A stretch of 64,000 bases of DNA from Arthrobacter sp. EpRS71 (lineage in GTDB: Bacteria > Actinomycetota > Actinomycetes > Actinomycetales > Micrococcaceae): assembly GCF_001512285.1 (NCBI RefSeq), contig NZ_LNUV01000001.1, positions 41,915 to 105,914 of the forward strand. The letters are read 5' to 3'. The translations under genes were made by a program, and so were the position numbers. The notes beneath the pieces are model-generated. The model was not told the origin of the DNA, searched no databases, and saw only the letters and a list, made by a program, of their open reading frames with translations. This document shows positions 1 to 7,787 of the stretch, one piece after another; positions within the stretch are counted from its first letter, which is position 1; every line of letters begins with the position of its first letter.

Positions 1-1
1 G

Positions 2-673
2 CTCGCCGCCCTCATCGATTCCTTCGGCAAGATCGCTGCGGACCTGCTGTTCTTGAGTCGCCCGGAAGTGGGCGAACTTGGCGAACCGCTGGCTGCCGGA
101 CGCGGTGTTTCCTCGGCCATGCCGCAGAAACAGAACCCAGTCCTGTCCGTGCTCATCCGAAGCGCAGCGTTGCAGGCTCCTGGTCTTGCCGCGCAACTGC
201 ATCTTGCCGCAGCAACCTTCAACGACGAGCGCCCCGACGGTGCCTGGCACAGTGAATGGCCGGCCCTGCGCCAGCTGCTCGCCCTTGCTTTGGGCGCAGC
301 TAACCAGCTGAGGGAGCTCACCGAAGGCCTCCGGGTCTTCCCCGACGCCATGCGCCGGAACCTCGGGATCTCGGGTCCGCTGCTGCTCAGCGAAGGTGTG
401 CAGGCCGCCGTCGCGCCTCTCTTGGGCGAGGACGGAAAGCAGAAGCTGCAGGGCGTCGTCGACGAAACCCTGAAGGCGCCCGCCGCCGAGCAGTCCCGGA
501 TCTACACCAAGCTTCTGCGTGAAGCCGTGCCTGTGGACAAGCTGTCAGACGCCGAACTCGAAGCTCTCCTGGACCCCGCAAGCTACCTCGGCGAGGCATC
601 GGAGATCAGCCGCCGCATCCTTGCCGCCTACCCGGATTATGCAGGAACCTCGAAAGGAGCCACACGTGGCTAA
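2..673 (+). CDS. pcaB: 3-carboxy-cis,cis-muconate cycloisomerase, C-terminal part (gene cut by window edge)
   Basis: The frame is open from base 2, so only the last 223 codons are visible and the start lies outside the window. The fragment carries the SSAMPQKQNP loop, the signature of the fumarase/aspartase superfamily (SSxMPxKxNP, which holds the catalytic serine), followed by the all-helical C-terminal domain. PcaB cyclises 3-carboxy-cis,cis-muconate to 4-carboxymuconolactone in the cytosolic protocatechuate branch of the beta-ketoadipate pathway. The superfamily also contains adenylosuccinate and argininosuccinate lyases; the choice of PcaB rests on the pcaD and pcaC genes directly downstream. 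Its stop overlaps the pcaD GTG start by 8 bases, which points to translational coupling. Confidence 0.9.
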   Translation, partial: LAALIDSFGKIAADLLFLSRPEVGELGEPLAAGRGVSSAMPQKQNPVLSVLIRSAALQAPGLAAQLHLAAATFNDERPDGAWHSEWPALRQLLALALGAANQLRELTEGLRVFPDAMRRNLGISGPLLLSEGVQAAVAPLLGEDGKQKLQGVVDETLKAPAAEQSRIYTKLLREAVPVDKLSDAELEALLDPASYLGEASEISRRILAAYPDYAGTSKGATRG

Positions 674-1469
674 GCCAACTGTCAAGGCCGTGCTGCTCTC
701 CCCGCAGCGCGAACTCGGAGCCAAACCGCTCTTGGTAGTGGGCCCGTCGCTGGGCACGTCCACTGTGCTGTGGACTGAAACGGCGGCGCTCCTCGGCGAC
801 GAGTACGACGTCATCGGGTGGGACCTCCCCGGCCACGGCATCTCGCCGACCACCACGGAAGGTTTCGACGTCGCGGAACTGGCTGACGCCGTCGTCGATC
901 TTGTTGATTCGGTTGCCCCCGGCGTGAGGTTCCACTACGCCGGTGTTTCGCTGGGCGGGGCCACGGGCCTGCAGCTCGGCATCAAGCACGGCGACCGGCT
1001 CCGCAGCCTGTCCGTCCAGTGCAGCGGCGCCAAGCTCGGCACCCCCGAAGGCTGGCTGGAGCGTGCGGAGACCGTCCGCAAACTTGGCACGCCTGTGATG
1101 ATCCAGGGCTCCGCGGAGCGCTGGTTTGGGCCGGGCTTCATGGACCGCCAGCCGGACATCAGCAGCCGCCTCCTGCACGCCCTCCGAGACGCAGACCGCT
1201 TTGGCTACTCGTTCTGCTGCGAAGCCCTCGCCGCTTTCGACGTCCGCGAGCAGCTGGGCAGCATCACTGTCCCCACCCAGGTGATTGCCGGCGTCGAGGA
1301 TTCAGTAGCGCCGCCGTCGATGGCCGAATCTGTGGCGGACGGGATCAGGGCCGGTGGAGGGTCTGCCGTGGTGGAAACGCTCGACGGCGTCGCGCACCTG
1401 GCACCTGCAGAAGCACCGGCCGATGTGGCAGAGCTGATGCGCACTTTCATGAAGGAGAACGGACTGTGA
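666..1469 (+). CDS. pcaD: 3-oxoadipate enol-lactonase
   Basis: This is a 267-residue alpha/beta hydrolase that opens 3-oxoadipate enol-lactone to 3-oxoadipate (beta-ketoadipate). The nucleophile elbow GVSLGG, the oxyanion segment near VGPSLGTS and a late catalytic His in GVAHLAP are visible. The GTG start at 666 is chosen because AAAGGAG lies six bases upstream and the protein then begins AKPTVKAVLL; the frame is open further upstream but that stretch only shadows pcaB. It overlaps pcaB by 8 bases and the next gene by 4 bases (GTGA). In many actinobacteria PcaD and PcaC are fused as PcaL; here they are separate. Confidence 0.92.
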   Translation: MAKPTVKAVLLSPQRELGAKPLLVVGPSLGTSTVLWTETAALLGDEYDVIGWDLPGHGISPTTTEGFDVAELADAVVDLVDSVAPGVRFHYAGVSLGGATGLQLGIKHGDRLRSLSVQCSGAKLGTPEGWLERAETVRKLGTPVMIQGSAERWFGPGFMDRQPDISSRLLHALRDADRFGYSFCCEALAAFDVREQLGSITVPTQVIAGVEDSVAPPSMAESVADGIRAGGGSAVVETLDGVAHLAPAEAPADVAELMRTFMKENGL

Positions 1470-1909
1470 GTACTATTTCCGGCGATGCCGAACGTAACGG
1501 CGCCGTCCAGCCTGACGCTACCGCCCAGGACATTTACGACGCCGGCATGGTGGTTCGCCGCGAAGTGCTCGGCGACGCGCACGTGGACCGGGCCAACGCA
1601 GGTAAGGATTCCTTCACCGAGGACTACCAGGACATGATCACCAGGATCGCCTGGGGTGGCATCTGGACGCGACCCGGCCTGAGCCGGCAGATGCGGTCCG
1701 CCGTCACCCTCACCGCACTGGTGGCGCATGGTCACTGGGAGGAGCTGGCCATGCACGTCCGGGCAGCCCTCAACAACGGCCTGAGCAGGGACGAGATCAA
1801 GGAAATCCTGCTGCAGACCGCCATCTATTGCAGTGTGCCGTCGGCCAACTCGGCCTTCAAGACGGCCCAAAAAATATTCGCCGACATTGACGCATCCGAA
1901 CCCAACTAG
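1466..1909 (+). CDS. pcaC: 4-carboxymuconolactone decarboxylase
   Basis: A 147-residue protein of the carboxymuconolactone decarboxylase (AhpD-like) family. It decarboxylates 4-carboxymuconolactone to 3-oxoadipate enol-lactone, the substrate of PcaD. The family core is clear: RSAVTLTALVAHGHWEEL, then GLSRDEIKEILLQ and a late YCSVPSANSAF segment. The start is the GTG at 1466, sharing 4 bases with the pcaD stop; a longer open frame upstream runs inside pcaD and is not used. The stop codon lies inside the first arm of a long inverted repeat (1901-1966) that separates pcaC from pcaF. Confidence 0.93.
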   Translation: MSTISGDAERNGAVQPDATAQDIYDAGMVVRREVLGDAHVDRANAGKDSFTEDYQDMITRIAWGGIWTRPGLSRQMRSAVTLTALVAHGHWEELAMHVRAALNNGLSRDEIKEILLQTAIYCSVPSANSAFKTAQKIFADIDASEPN

Positions 1910-1966
1910 GTCGCACTTCAGGTCGTTCTGAACGCTGAGAACGGCCTGAATTGCTACCTAGTTGGG
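1901..1966 (+). repeat. 29-base imperfect inverted repeat between pcaC and pcaF
   Basis: Arm 1 (1901-1929) begins CCCAACTAGGT and ends TTCAGGTCGTTCT. Arm 2 (1938-1966) is its reverse complement with only three mismatches, leaving an 8-base loop (1930-1937). Arm 1 includes the pcaC stop codon. The bases after arm 2 are purine-rich (AAGAGAAAGAGAAAA) with no T-run, so it is not a canonical intrinsic terminator. It would form a very stable RNA hairpin just before the pcaF ribosome-binding region and may act in mRNA processing, stability or partial termination. Confidence 0.85.
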
Positions 1967-1985
1967 CAAGAGAAAGAGAAAACCC

Positions 1986-3200
1986 ATGAATCAGGCTTTT
2001 GTGTACGACGCCGTGCGCACGCCCTTTGGCAAGTTCGGCTCCGGTCTTGCCGCTGTTCGCCCGGATGACCTTGCCGCGCACGTGGTCCGTGAGTCCGTCA
2101 GGCGTGCTCCGGGGCTTGATCCGGAGCGGATTGACGAGGTGGTGTTCGGCAACGCCAATGGTGCTGGCGAGGAAAACCGCAACGTGGCCCGCATGGCTAC
2201 GCTCCTGGCTGGCCTGCCGGTTTCCATTCCCGGTACCAGCGTGAACCGGCTCTGCGGGTCCTCGTTGGATGCGGCGATCATCGCTTCGCGGCAGATCAAT
2301 GCCGGCGACGCTGAGTTGATGCTGGTGGGCGGGGCCGAGTCCATGTCCCGCGCGCCGTGGGTGCTGCCCAAGACGTCCAAGCCCTACCCGGCTGGTGACA
2401 TGACCCTGGCCTCCACCACGCTGGGTTGGCGTTTGGTGAACCCTGCCATGAACAAGGACTGGACCATTTCCTTGGGCGAGGCCACCGAACGGCTGCGCGA
2501 GAAGTACGGGATCACCCGGGAGCGGCAGGATGCTTTTGCGGCGGACTCGCACAACTTGGCCGATGCTGCGTGGAACGAAGGCTTCTACGACAACCTTGTG
2601 TCTCAGGTTCCGGGGACCGATCTTGTCCGGGATGAGGGCATCCGTGCCGGTTCTTCGGCGGAGAAGCTTGCCGGGTTGAAGACCGTGTTCCGTCCTGAGT
2701 CTGACGGGCCCGACGGCGGTACGGTCACCGCCGGGAATGCCTCGCCTTTGTCTGATGGTGCTTCGGCGGCGTGGATCGGTTCCGAGGCTGCGTCTTCCAT
2801 TCTTGGCCTGGAGCCGTTGGCCCGTATCGCTGGCCGGGGTGCGCATGGCAATGATCCCCAGTTCTTCGGTTTCGCCCCGGTGGAGGCCGCGAACAAGGCC
2901 CTCGCGAAGGCGGGCATTGGCTGGGACCAGGTGGGCGCCGTCGAACTTAACGAAGCGTTCGCCGCGCAATCGCTGGCGTGCGTTGACGCGTGGGGGATCG
3001 ACCCCGCAATCGTGAACCAGCACGGTGGCGCGATCGCGATGGGCCACCCGCTCGGTGCCTCCGGTACGCGGATCCTGGGCACGCTGGCCCGCTCCCTGCA
3101 GGCTTCCGGTCAGCGTTGGGGTGTCGCGGCGATCTGCATCGGCGTGGGACAAGGCCTGGCGGTAGTGCTCGAAAACGTCACTGCCGGCGCGTCGGCATAG
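1986..3200 (+). CDS. pcaF: 3-oxoadipyl-CoA thiolase
   Basis: A 404-residue thiolase that splits 3-oxoadipyl-CoA into succinyl-CoA and acetyl-CoA, the last step of the beta-ketoadipate pathway. The acyl-accepting Cys90 sits in NRLCGSS; the C-terminal catalytic motifs are HGGAIAMGHPLGASG and the Cys in CIGVGQG. Length and the AFVYDAVRTPFGKFGSGL N-terminus fit the PcaF/PaaJ type. ATG 1986 is chosen over the in-frame ATG 1962 because 1962 lies inside the hairpin arm and the family begins at this point. It is followed 13 bases later by pcaI. Confidence 0.94.
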   Translation: MNQAFVYDAVRTPFGKFGSGLAAVRPDDLAAHVVRESVRRAPGLDPERIDEVVFGNANGAGEENRNVARMATLLAGLPVSIPGTSVNRLCGSSLDAAIIASRQINAGDAELMLVGGAESMSRAPWVLPKTSKPYPAGDMTLASTTLGWRLVNPAMNKDWTISLGEATERLREKYGITRERQDAFAADSHNLADAAWNEGFYDNLVSQVPGTDLVRDEGIRAGSSAEKLAGLKTVFRPESDGPDGGTVTAGNASPLSDGASAAWIGSEAASSILGLEPLARIAGRGAHGNDPQFFGFAPVEAANKALAKAGIGWDQVGAVELNEAFAAQSLACVDAWGIDPAIVNQHGGAIAMGHPLGASGTRILGTLARSLQASGQRWGVAAICIGVGQGLAVVLENVTAGASA

Positions 3201-3213
3201 AAGGGTATGAATC

Positions 3214-3915
3214 ATGCTGAAATTTATTGACACTGTGGGCGAGGCTGTCGCCGGCATCAAGGATGGGTCCACGGTGATGATCGGAGGCTTCGGCAACGCC
3301 GGGCAGCCGTTCGAACTGATCGACGCCCTCATGGATTGCGGCGCGAAGGACCTGACCGTGGTCAACAACAACGCTGGCCAAGGCGACCAAGGCCTGGCGT
3401 TGCTGATCAAGGAAGGCCGGGTCCGCAAGATGATCTGTTCCTTCCCGCGGCAGTCCGATTCCTGGCACTTCGACGCCAAGTATCACGCCGGCGAGATTGA
3501 GCTGGAACTGGTTCCGCAAGGCAACCTGGCCGAGCGCATCCGTGCCGCTGGCGCCGGCATTGGGGGTTTCTTCACGCCGACCGGCTATGGCACCACCTTG
3601 GCTGAGGGCAAGGAAAGCAGGTTCTTGGACGGCAAGTGGCAGGTGTTCGAAACGCCGATCCACGCCGACGTCGCCTTGATCAAGGCACTCAAGGCTGACG
3701 GCAAGGGCAACCTCGTCTACCGAAAGACCGCCCGGAACTTCGGCCCCATCATGGCTGCAGCGGCCAAGCACACCATCGTGCAGGTCTCGGAGATCGTGCC
3801 CACGGGTTCCCTGGATCCGGAAAACGTGGTGACACCCGGTATCTATGTCAACAGCGTGGTCCGCGTCGGCTCTGCCGGCGGCGGAGTCGGCACCAGCACA
3901 GAGAAGGTGGCGTGA
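3214..3915 (+). CDS. pcaI: 3-oxoadipate CoA-transferase subunit A
   Basis: A 233-residue alpha subunit of the succinyl-CoA:3-oxoadipate CoA-transferase. The glycine-rich CoA-binding segment GGFGNAGQP near residue 25 and the GIGGFFTPTGYGT segment are typical of family I CoA-transferase alpha subunits. With PcaJ it moves CoA from succinyl-CoA to 3-oxoadipate, making the PcaF substrate. SCO-type transferases for acetoacetate are close relatives; the pca neighbourhood decides the assignment. The stop overlaps a possible GTG start of pcaJ. Confidence 0.93.
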   Translation: MLKFIDTVGEAVAGIKDGSTVMIGGFGNAGQPFELIDALMDCGAKDLTVVNNNAGQGDQGLALLIKEGRVRKMICSFPRQSDSWHFDAKYHAGEIELELVPQGNLAERIRAAGAGIGGFFTPTGYGTTLAEGKESRFLDGKWQVFETPIHADVALIKALKADGKGNLVYRKTARNFGPIMAAAAKHTIVQVSEIVPTGSLDPENVVTPGIYVNSVVRVGSAGGGVGTSTEKVA

Positions 3916-3917
3916 TC

Positions 3918-4586
3918 ATGAGCACCCAGACAAGCATCCAGACGTCCGAGAAGCCGCTGGGCCGCGACGAGCTCGCGCAGTTGGTGGCCCGGGATATCGC
4001 ACCCGGCTCGTTCGTGAACCTGGGCATCGGCCAGCCCACCCTCGTGTCCAATTACCTCACCGAGGAACAAAACATCACGCTCCACACGGAGAACGGGATG
4101 CTCGGCATGGGCCCGGCGGCTGAGGGCGACGACATCGACGGCGACCTCATCAACGCCGGCAAGATCCCCGTCACCGAGCTGCCCGGGGCCTCGTATTTCC
4201 ACCACGCCGACTCGTTCGCGATCATGCGCGGCGGGCACTTGGACATCTGCGTCCTCGGCGCCTTCCAAGTCTCCGCCACCGGTGACCTCGCCAACTGGCA
4301 CACGGGAGCCCCGGACGCGATCCCGGCCGTCGGCGGGGCCATGGACCTGGCCACCGGCGCCAAAGACGTGTTCGTGATGATGACACTCCTGACGCGCGAG
4401 GGCGTATCCAAGCTCGTGGAACAGTGCACGTACCCGCTCACCGGCGTGGGCTGCGTGACCCGCGTGTACACGGACAAGGCTGTGTTCCTCACCGGTCCCC
4501 ATGGCGTTACAGTGCGCGAGACTTTCGGCTGCACCTTCGAGGAGATTCAGGAACTCGTGCCGCTGCCCTTGAAGAAGGCAGAGTAG
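3918..4586 (+). CDS. pcaJ: 3-oxoadipate CoA-transferase subunit B
   Basis: A 222-residue beta subunit that partners PcaI. The active-site glutamate of family I CoA-transferases is Glu58 in HTENGMLGMGP, preceded by VNLGIGQPTLV. ATG 3918 is preferred because a GAAGGTGG motif sits at a normal distance; a GTG at 3912 in the same frame would leave almost no spacing and overlap pcaI by 4 bases. The last codons and stop lie in a short sequence (4578-4595) that is repeated 74 bases downstream, next to a REP-like palindrome. Confidence 0.93.
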   Translation: MSTQTSIQTSEKPLGRDELAQLVARDIAPGSFVNLGIGQPTLVSNYLTEEQNITLHTENGMLGMGPAAEGDDIDGDLINAGKIPVTELPGASYFHHADSFAIMRGGHLDICVLGAFQVSATGDLANWHTGAPDAIPAVGGAMDLATGAKDVFVMMTLLTREGVSKLVEQCTYPLTGVGCVTRVYTDKAVFLTGPHGVTVRETFGCTFEEIQELVPLPLKKAE

Positions 4587-4609
4587 GCCCCGCAAGTTCC
4601 GGCCCCTGC

Positions 4610-4670
4610 GTTGTGAGGCCCGCTCTGCGCGCTATTTCGCGAGTTTAGGGCGCAGAGTAGGCCCCGCAAC
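4610..4670. repeat. REP-like intergenic palindrome, copy A
   Basis: Arm 1 (4610-4630) starts GTTGTGAGGCCCGCTCTGC and arm 2 (4650-4670) ends CGCAGAGTAGGCCCCGCAAC. They pair over 21 positions with four differences, two of which would be G-U in RNA. The 18-base piece GCAGAGTAGGCCCCGCAA also occurs at 4578-4595, overlapping the pcaJ stop. A closely similar palindrome of the same length lies at 32896-32955 after sdaA, so this looks like a dispersed repetitive extragenic palindrome family. Confidence 0.75.
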
Positions 4671-4704
4671 GTTGGGTCCTCTACGCACCCTAGGATTGGT
4701 AACC

Positions 4705-5508
4705 ATGAGCGAATCCGCAGTAGCCCCGCAGGCAAGCGACCAGTATGTCCAGTCGCTGGCCCGTGGGCTCGCCGTGATCCGGGCGTTCGACGCGAACAAC
4801 CCCGTGATGACACTCAGCGAAGTCGCTGCCCGCACGGACCTGACGCGCGCCACGGCCAGGAGGTTCCTGCACACCCTGGTTGAGCTCGGCTACGTCCGCA
4901 CCGACGGCAAAACCTTCGCGCTCACGGCAAAGGTGCTGCAGCTCGGGTACTCATACCTTTCGGCGCTGTCTTTACCGCAGTTGGCACAGCCGCACCTGGA
5001 GCAGCTGAGCCTGAAATTGGGGGAGTCCACCTCCGCCGCGGTTCTGGACGGGCCTGACATTTTCTACGTGGCCCGCGTTGCCACGCGCCGAATCATGAAC
5101 GTCGGGATTACGGTGGGCACCCGCTTCCCGGCTTACGCCACGTCCATGGGTCGCGTCCTGCTCGCCGGGTTGCCGCAGGCCAAGCTTGAGGCGTACCTCT
5201 CGACGGCGGAACTCACCCCGCTCACGCCGCGAACCGTCGCCAGCGCCTCCGACTTGAGGGCCGCCGTCGAGCATGTCCGTGCGCAAGGCTGGTGCCTGCT
5301 GGACCAGGAGCTGGAAATCGGCCTCATGTCCATCGCAGCCCCGGTGTGGAACCGAAACAACGGCGACAATGTGGCTGCGATCAACGTGTCCCTCCAGGCC
5401 CAGGCGGTCGCGTCCCAGCCGGACCCGGACGCGTACTTGGATTCAGTCCGCACCGAAGTGGTGGCTACGGCCAACGCCATTTCTCAGGACGTGTCCGCGA
5501 AGCACTGA
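4705..5508 (+). CDS. pcaR: IclR-family transcriptional regulator, probable PcaR
   Basis: A 267-residue IclR regulator. The N-terminal winged helix-turn-helix covers roughly residues 20-75 (LSEVAARTDLTRATARRFL), followed by the IclR effector-binding domain with VGTRFPAYATSMGRVLLA and a C-terminal GDNVAAINVS. The family pattern and its place directly after pcaJ suggest that it is PcaR, the beta-ketoadipate-responsive regulator of the pca genes. ATG 4705 is used because the frame upstream to 4672 has no ribosome-binding site. The stop abuts the stop of the convergent gene that follows. Confidence 0.85.
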   Translation: MSESAVAPQASDQYVQSLARGLAVIRAFDANNPVMTLSEVAARTDLTRATARRFLHTLVELGYVRTDGKTFALTAKVLQLGYSYLSALSLPQLAQPHLEQLSLKLGESTSAAVLDGPDIFYVARVATRRIMNVGITVGTRFPAYATSMGRVLLAGLPQAKLEAYLSTAELTPLTPRTVASASDLRAAVEHVRAQGWCLLDQELEIGLMSIAAPVWNRNNGDNVAAINVSLQAQAVASQPDPDAYLDSVRTEVVATANAISQDVSAKH

Positions 5509-5871
5509 TTACTTCCGGATTGCTGCCAACCTGGTTTCCAGGATCCGGCGCACCAGGGAGTCCGGCACGGGGTTGTCCGCGGAAAACCGCAGCGTCCCCG
5601 GCGACCACGAATAGCCGCCGAGCTCCTCCGACATTTCCGGCAGGATCTGCCCGCTGAACGGGTACAGGGCCAAGTGTTTCTTGGTTTCGAGCACGCTCAG
5701 GAAGCCCTTGCCATCAACCAGCAGCGCGGGCATGCCGTAGCTGACGCCTTCTTCGGCATCGGGCGCGAGCTCGCGGGCAATCCCCACAATCCTTTCGAGA
5801 ATGATGCGGTTGCCCTCCGTGACGCTTTCCAGGTATTCGGTGACGGTTCCCATAGGGACATGGTTCACCAC
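5509..5871 (-). CDS. DUF1801 (YdhG-like) protein
   Basis: A 120-residue soluble protein with the DUF1801/YdhG fold features: an early helix TVTEYLESV, then VSYGMPALLVDGKGFLSV, HLALYPFSG and a late GTLRFSADNPVPDSLV segment, where many family members read 'F' then 'P.PL..'. Its biochemical role is unknown; Bacillus YdhG has been linked to iron handling. GTG 5871 gives the longest version, while ATG 5853 (MGTVTEYL) matches where family members usually begin; neither has a strong ribosome-binding site. It is convergent with pcaR and is probably not part of either catabolic operon. Confidence 0.75.
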   Translation of the reverse strand: MVNHVPMGTVTEYLESVTEGNRIILERIVGIARELAPDAEEGVSYGMPALLVDGKGFLSVLETKKHLALYPFSGQILPEMSEELGGYSWSPGTLRFSADNPVPDSLVRRILETRLAAIRK

Positions 5872-5894
5872 CTGCGCCTATATCGGCCAGAGGT

Positions 5895-6293
5895 TTAGCG
5901 CTCCGGGATCACCGCGATGCCCTGGATTTCGATCAGGGCCTCTTTCTGCCACAGCCGCGTGACGCCGATGCCCGCCATGGCCGGGTACTGGGATCCCGCC
6001 ATCTCACGCCAGATGCGCCCGATTTCGCGGCCGTTGGCCATGTAGTCATCCACATCGGTCAGGTAGATGGTCACGTTCACCAGGTCTTCAGGCTGCCCGC
6101 CGGCCTCGCGCAGGGTGGTGATCACGTTGGAGAACGCCTGCGTGAACTGTTCCACGATGCCGCCGGGAACAATGTTCATGTTCTTGTCCAAAGCCGTCTG
6201 CCCGCCCAGGAAAACGGTGTTGCCGGCCAGGATGCCGTGCGCGAAACCCGATGGTTTGGGCAGCGATTCCGGGTTGATCGTTGTGTGGCTCAT
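5895..6293 (-). CDS. RidA/YjgF-family protein, probable catabolic enamine/imine deaminase
   Basis: A 132-residue Rid-family protein: AGNTVFLGGQTALD, then VNVTIYLTDVDDYM, and the C-terminal YPAMAGIGVTRL and ALIEIQGIAVIPE. In E. coli RidA the catalytic Arg105 lies in PARSCVEV; here the aligned position is Met106 (YPAM), so this is not a canonical RidA but resembles the Rid subgroups without that arginine, often found in catabolic operons. A strong GAGGAGGA precedes ATG 6293. It is divergent from the CoA-dependent aromatic operon, so a role on a nitrogen-bearing intermediate of that pathway (2-aminomuconate deaminase-like) is plausible but unproven. Confidence 0.82.
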   Translation of the reverse strand: MSHTTINPESLPKPSGFAHGILAGNTVFLGGQTALDKNMNIVPGGIVEQFTQAFSNVITTLREAGGQPEDLVNVTIYLTDVDDYMANGREIGRIWREMAGSQYPAMAGIGVTRLWQKEALIEIQGIAVIPER

Positions 6294-6376
6294 GCTGTTC
6301 CTCCTCGTTGTGGCAACTGCAAAAACTTTTGGAAAGCCTCTGTGCAGATCATTTCTGCCGTGCTACGTTGAGCATA

Positions 6377-6403
6377 TGTGACGATCGTAAAAAAGTCGAC
6401 ACA
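6377..6403. promoter_or_regulatory. Candidate operator in the divergent ridA-like / FAH promoter region
   Basis: TGTGACGAT (6377-6385) and GTCGACACA (6395-6403) form an imperfect inverted repeat, 7 of 9 positions matching, separated by an A-rich 9-base spacer. It lies 26 bases before the FAH start and 84 bases from the divergent RidA-like start. The 135-base gap is the only place where a shared regulator of this cluster could act. The nearby PaaX-family gene is one candidate binder. No -10/-35 assignment is secure. Confidence 0.35.
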
Positions 6404-6428
6404 TCACAAATCTCGAAGGGAACCCGCA

Positions 6429-7283
6429 ATGAAACTCGCCACCCTGCGCACGGCCAATGGAGGAACGACGGCGGCACTCGCCACGGGCGCCGACACTTAC
6501 CTCACCCTGCCCGCCAATGATGTCGGCGCGCTCCTGGCTCGGCCGGACTGGCGGAACGTTGTTGAAGAGGCTGCAGCGTCAAAGGAGCAGACCATCGTTG
6601 CAGCCGCCGACGCTGATTTCGCCCCGCTGCTCCCCAATGCCGGCAAAGTCATCTGCTGCGGCCTCAACTACGGGGACCACATCCAGGAAATGGGCCGGGA
6701 TCTTCCGGAGTACCCCACCCTGTTTGCCAAGTACGCAGACACGCTGATGGGGGCCAACGATCCCGTGGAGGTCACGGGCAGCGTCCGCGTCGACTGGGAA
6801 GCCGAGCTGGCCGTCGTCGTGGGTTCTGAACTGTTTCACGCTGACGAGGACCAAGCGCGCGAGGCAATCGCCGGGTACACCGTAGCCAACGACGTTTCCA
6901 TGCGTGATTGGCAGAACCGGACGCTGCAGTGGTTCCAAGGTAAGGCCTGGGACCGGAGCACGCCGGTAGGGCCTGTGCTGGTCACAGCGGACGAAGCCGG
7001 CGAGCATTTCCAGGTTCGCGGCTATGTCAACGGGGAATTGGTGCAGGACGGCAACACCAGCACGCTGGTTTTCGGCCCCGCACAGCTGCTTTCGTACATT
7101 TCACAATTCACCATCCTCCGTCCCGGTGACCTTGTGCTCACCGGAACGCCCGGGGGAGTGGGCATGGGGATGACCCCGCCGCGCTTCCTGGCGGACGGCG
7201 ACACCCTGGTCACCGAAATCGATGGAATCGGCCGGTTGGAAAACCAGTTCCGGATCCACGCACACGCTGAAGCAACCGTCTAA
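6429..7283 (+). CDS. Fumarylacetoacetate hydrolase (FAH) family protein
   Basis: A 284-residue FAH-superfamily hydrolase. The metal-binding acidic residues of the family are visible in DWEAELAVVVG and ANDVSMRDWQ, with the late GTPGGVGMG loop; the N-terminal linker KVICCGLNYGDHIQEMG is also typical. Family members cleave C-C bonds of ring-cleavage products such as fumarylpyruvate or acylpyruvates. ATG 6429 has AAGGG about eight bases upstream; a longer frame to 6378 lacks this. It is the first gene of a co-directional run to 14605 and probably acts after ring cleavage in that pathway; the exact substrate cannot be read from sequence. Confidence 0.88.
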   Translation: MKLATLRTANGGTTAALATGADTYLTLPANDVGALLARPDWRNVVEEAAASKEQTIVAAADADFAPLLPNAGKVICCGLNYGDHIQEMGRDLPEYPTLFAKYADTLMGANDPVEVTGSVRVDWEAELAVVVGSELFHADEDQAREAIAGYTVANDVSMRDWQNRTLQWFQGKAWDRSTPVGPVLVTADEAGEHFQVRGYVNGELVQDGNTSTLVFGPAQLLSYISQFTILRPGDLVLTGTPGGVGMGMTPPRFLADGDTLVTEIDGIGRLENQFRIHAHAEATV

Positions 7284-7301
7284 CAACAAAGGAGAAATCC
7301 C

Positions 7302-7784
7302 ATGAGCCAGACCACCACCGAATACCGCCTCGAAGGCGACAACTCCATTTATGCCCAGGCTGACGGCAAGGTAGTACCGGTTGTTACCCGGGCCGGCGCC
7401 GAGGACACCAACACCGCACAGTCGGGGGACTGCATCCGCGTCTCCGGCGTCAGCATCCAGCACACCCCGGCAACCAAGATCTGGTTCGGCCAGGTATCCA
7501 ACACCCCCGGCTACCGCTCGCTCCCGCACCACCACGGCGAGGCTGAGACCGGCGGCTACGTGCTCCGCGGCCACGGCAGGATCTACTTCGGAGAAAACTA
7601 CTCGGAGTTCATCGACATGAAAGCCGGCGACTGGGTGTTCGTGCCGCCGTTCATGCCGCACGTGGAAGCCAACATGTCAATCACCGAGGAACTGGTCTGG
7701 TTGACCGCGCGGACGCCGGAGAACCTCGTGGTGAACCTTGAGGACGTAGCCGACGAAACCCTCGCCGACTACCGCCGGGTCTAA
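7302..7784 (+). CDS. Single-domain cupin protein, candidate ring-cleavage dioxygenase
   Basis: A 160-residue cupin. Motif 1 is PHHHGEAETGGYVLRGHG with His76-78 and Glu82 as metal ligands, motif 2 is GDWVFVPPFMPH with His120; together they give the usual His/His/Glu/His iron or manganese site. AAAGGAG lies seven bases before ATG 7302. It sits between an FAH hydrolase and a thioesterase in the aromatic-CoA operon, where gentisate-type pathways have a cupin ring-cleavage dioxygenase. Gentisate 1,2-dioxygenases are usually two-cupin proteins of about 350 residues, so this much smaller protein may be a different dioxygenase or a non-catalytic binding protein. Confidence 0.82.
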   Translation: MSQTTTEYRLEGDNSIYAQADGKVVPVVTRAGAEDTNTAQSGDCIRVSGVSIQHTPATKIWFGQVSNTPGYRSLPHHHGEAETGGYVLRGHGRIYFGENYSEFIDMKAGDWVFVPPFMPHVEANMSITEELVWLTARTPENLVVNLEDVADETLADYRRV

Positions 7785-7787
7785 GCT

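Noticed and set aside
1857..3479. A 540-codon open frame on the minus strand opposite pcaF
   Set aside because: Composition is Arg/Gly/His-rich with no domain, and pcaF with its catalytic motifs occupies the other strand.
7302..7784. Calling the small cupin gentisate 1,2-dioxygenase
   Set aside because: It has one cupin domain and 160 residues, about half the usual gentisate dioxygenase; kept as a candidate dioxygenase only.
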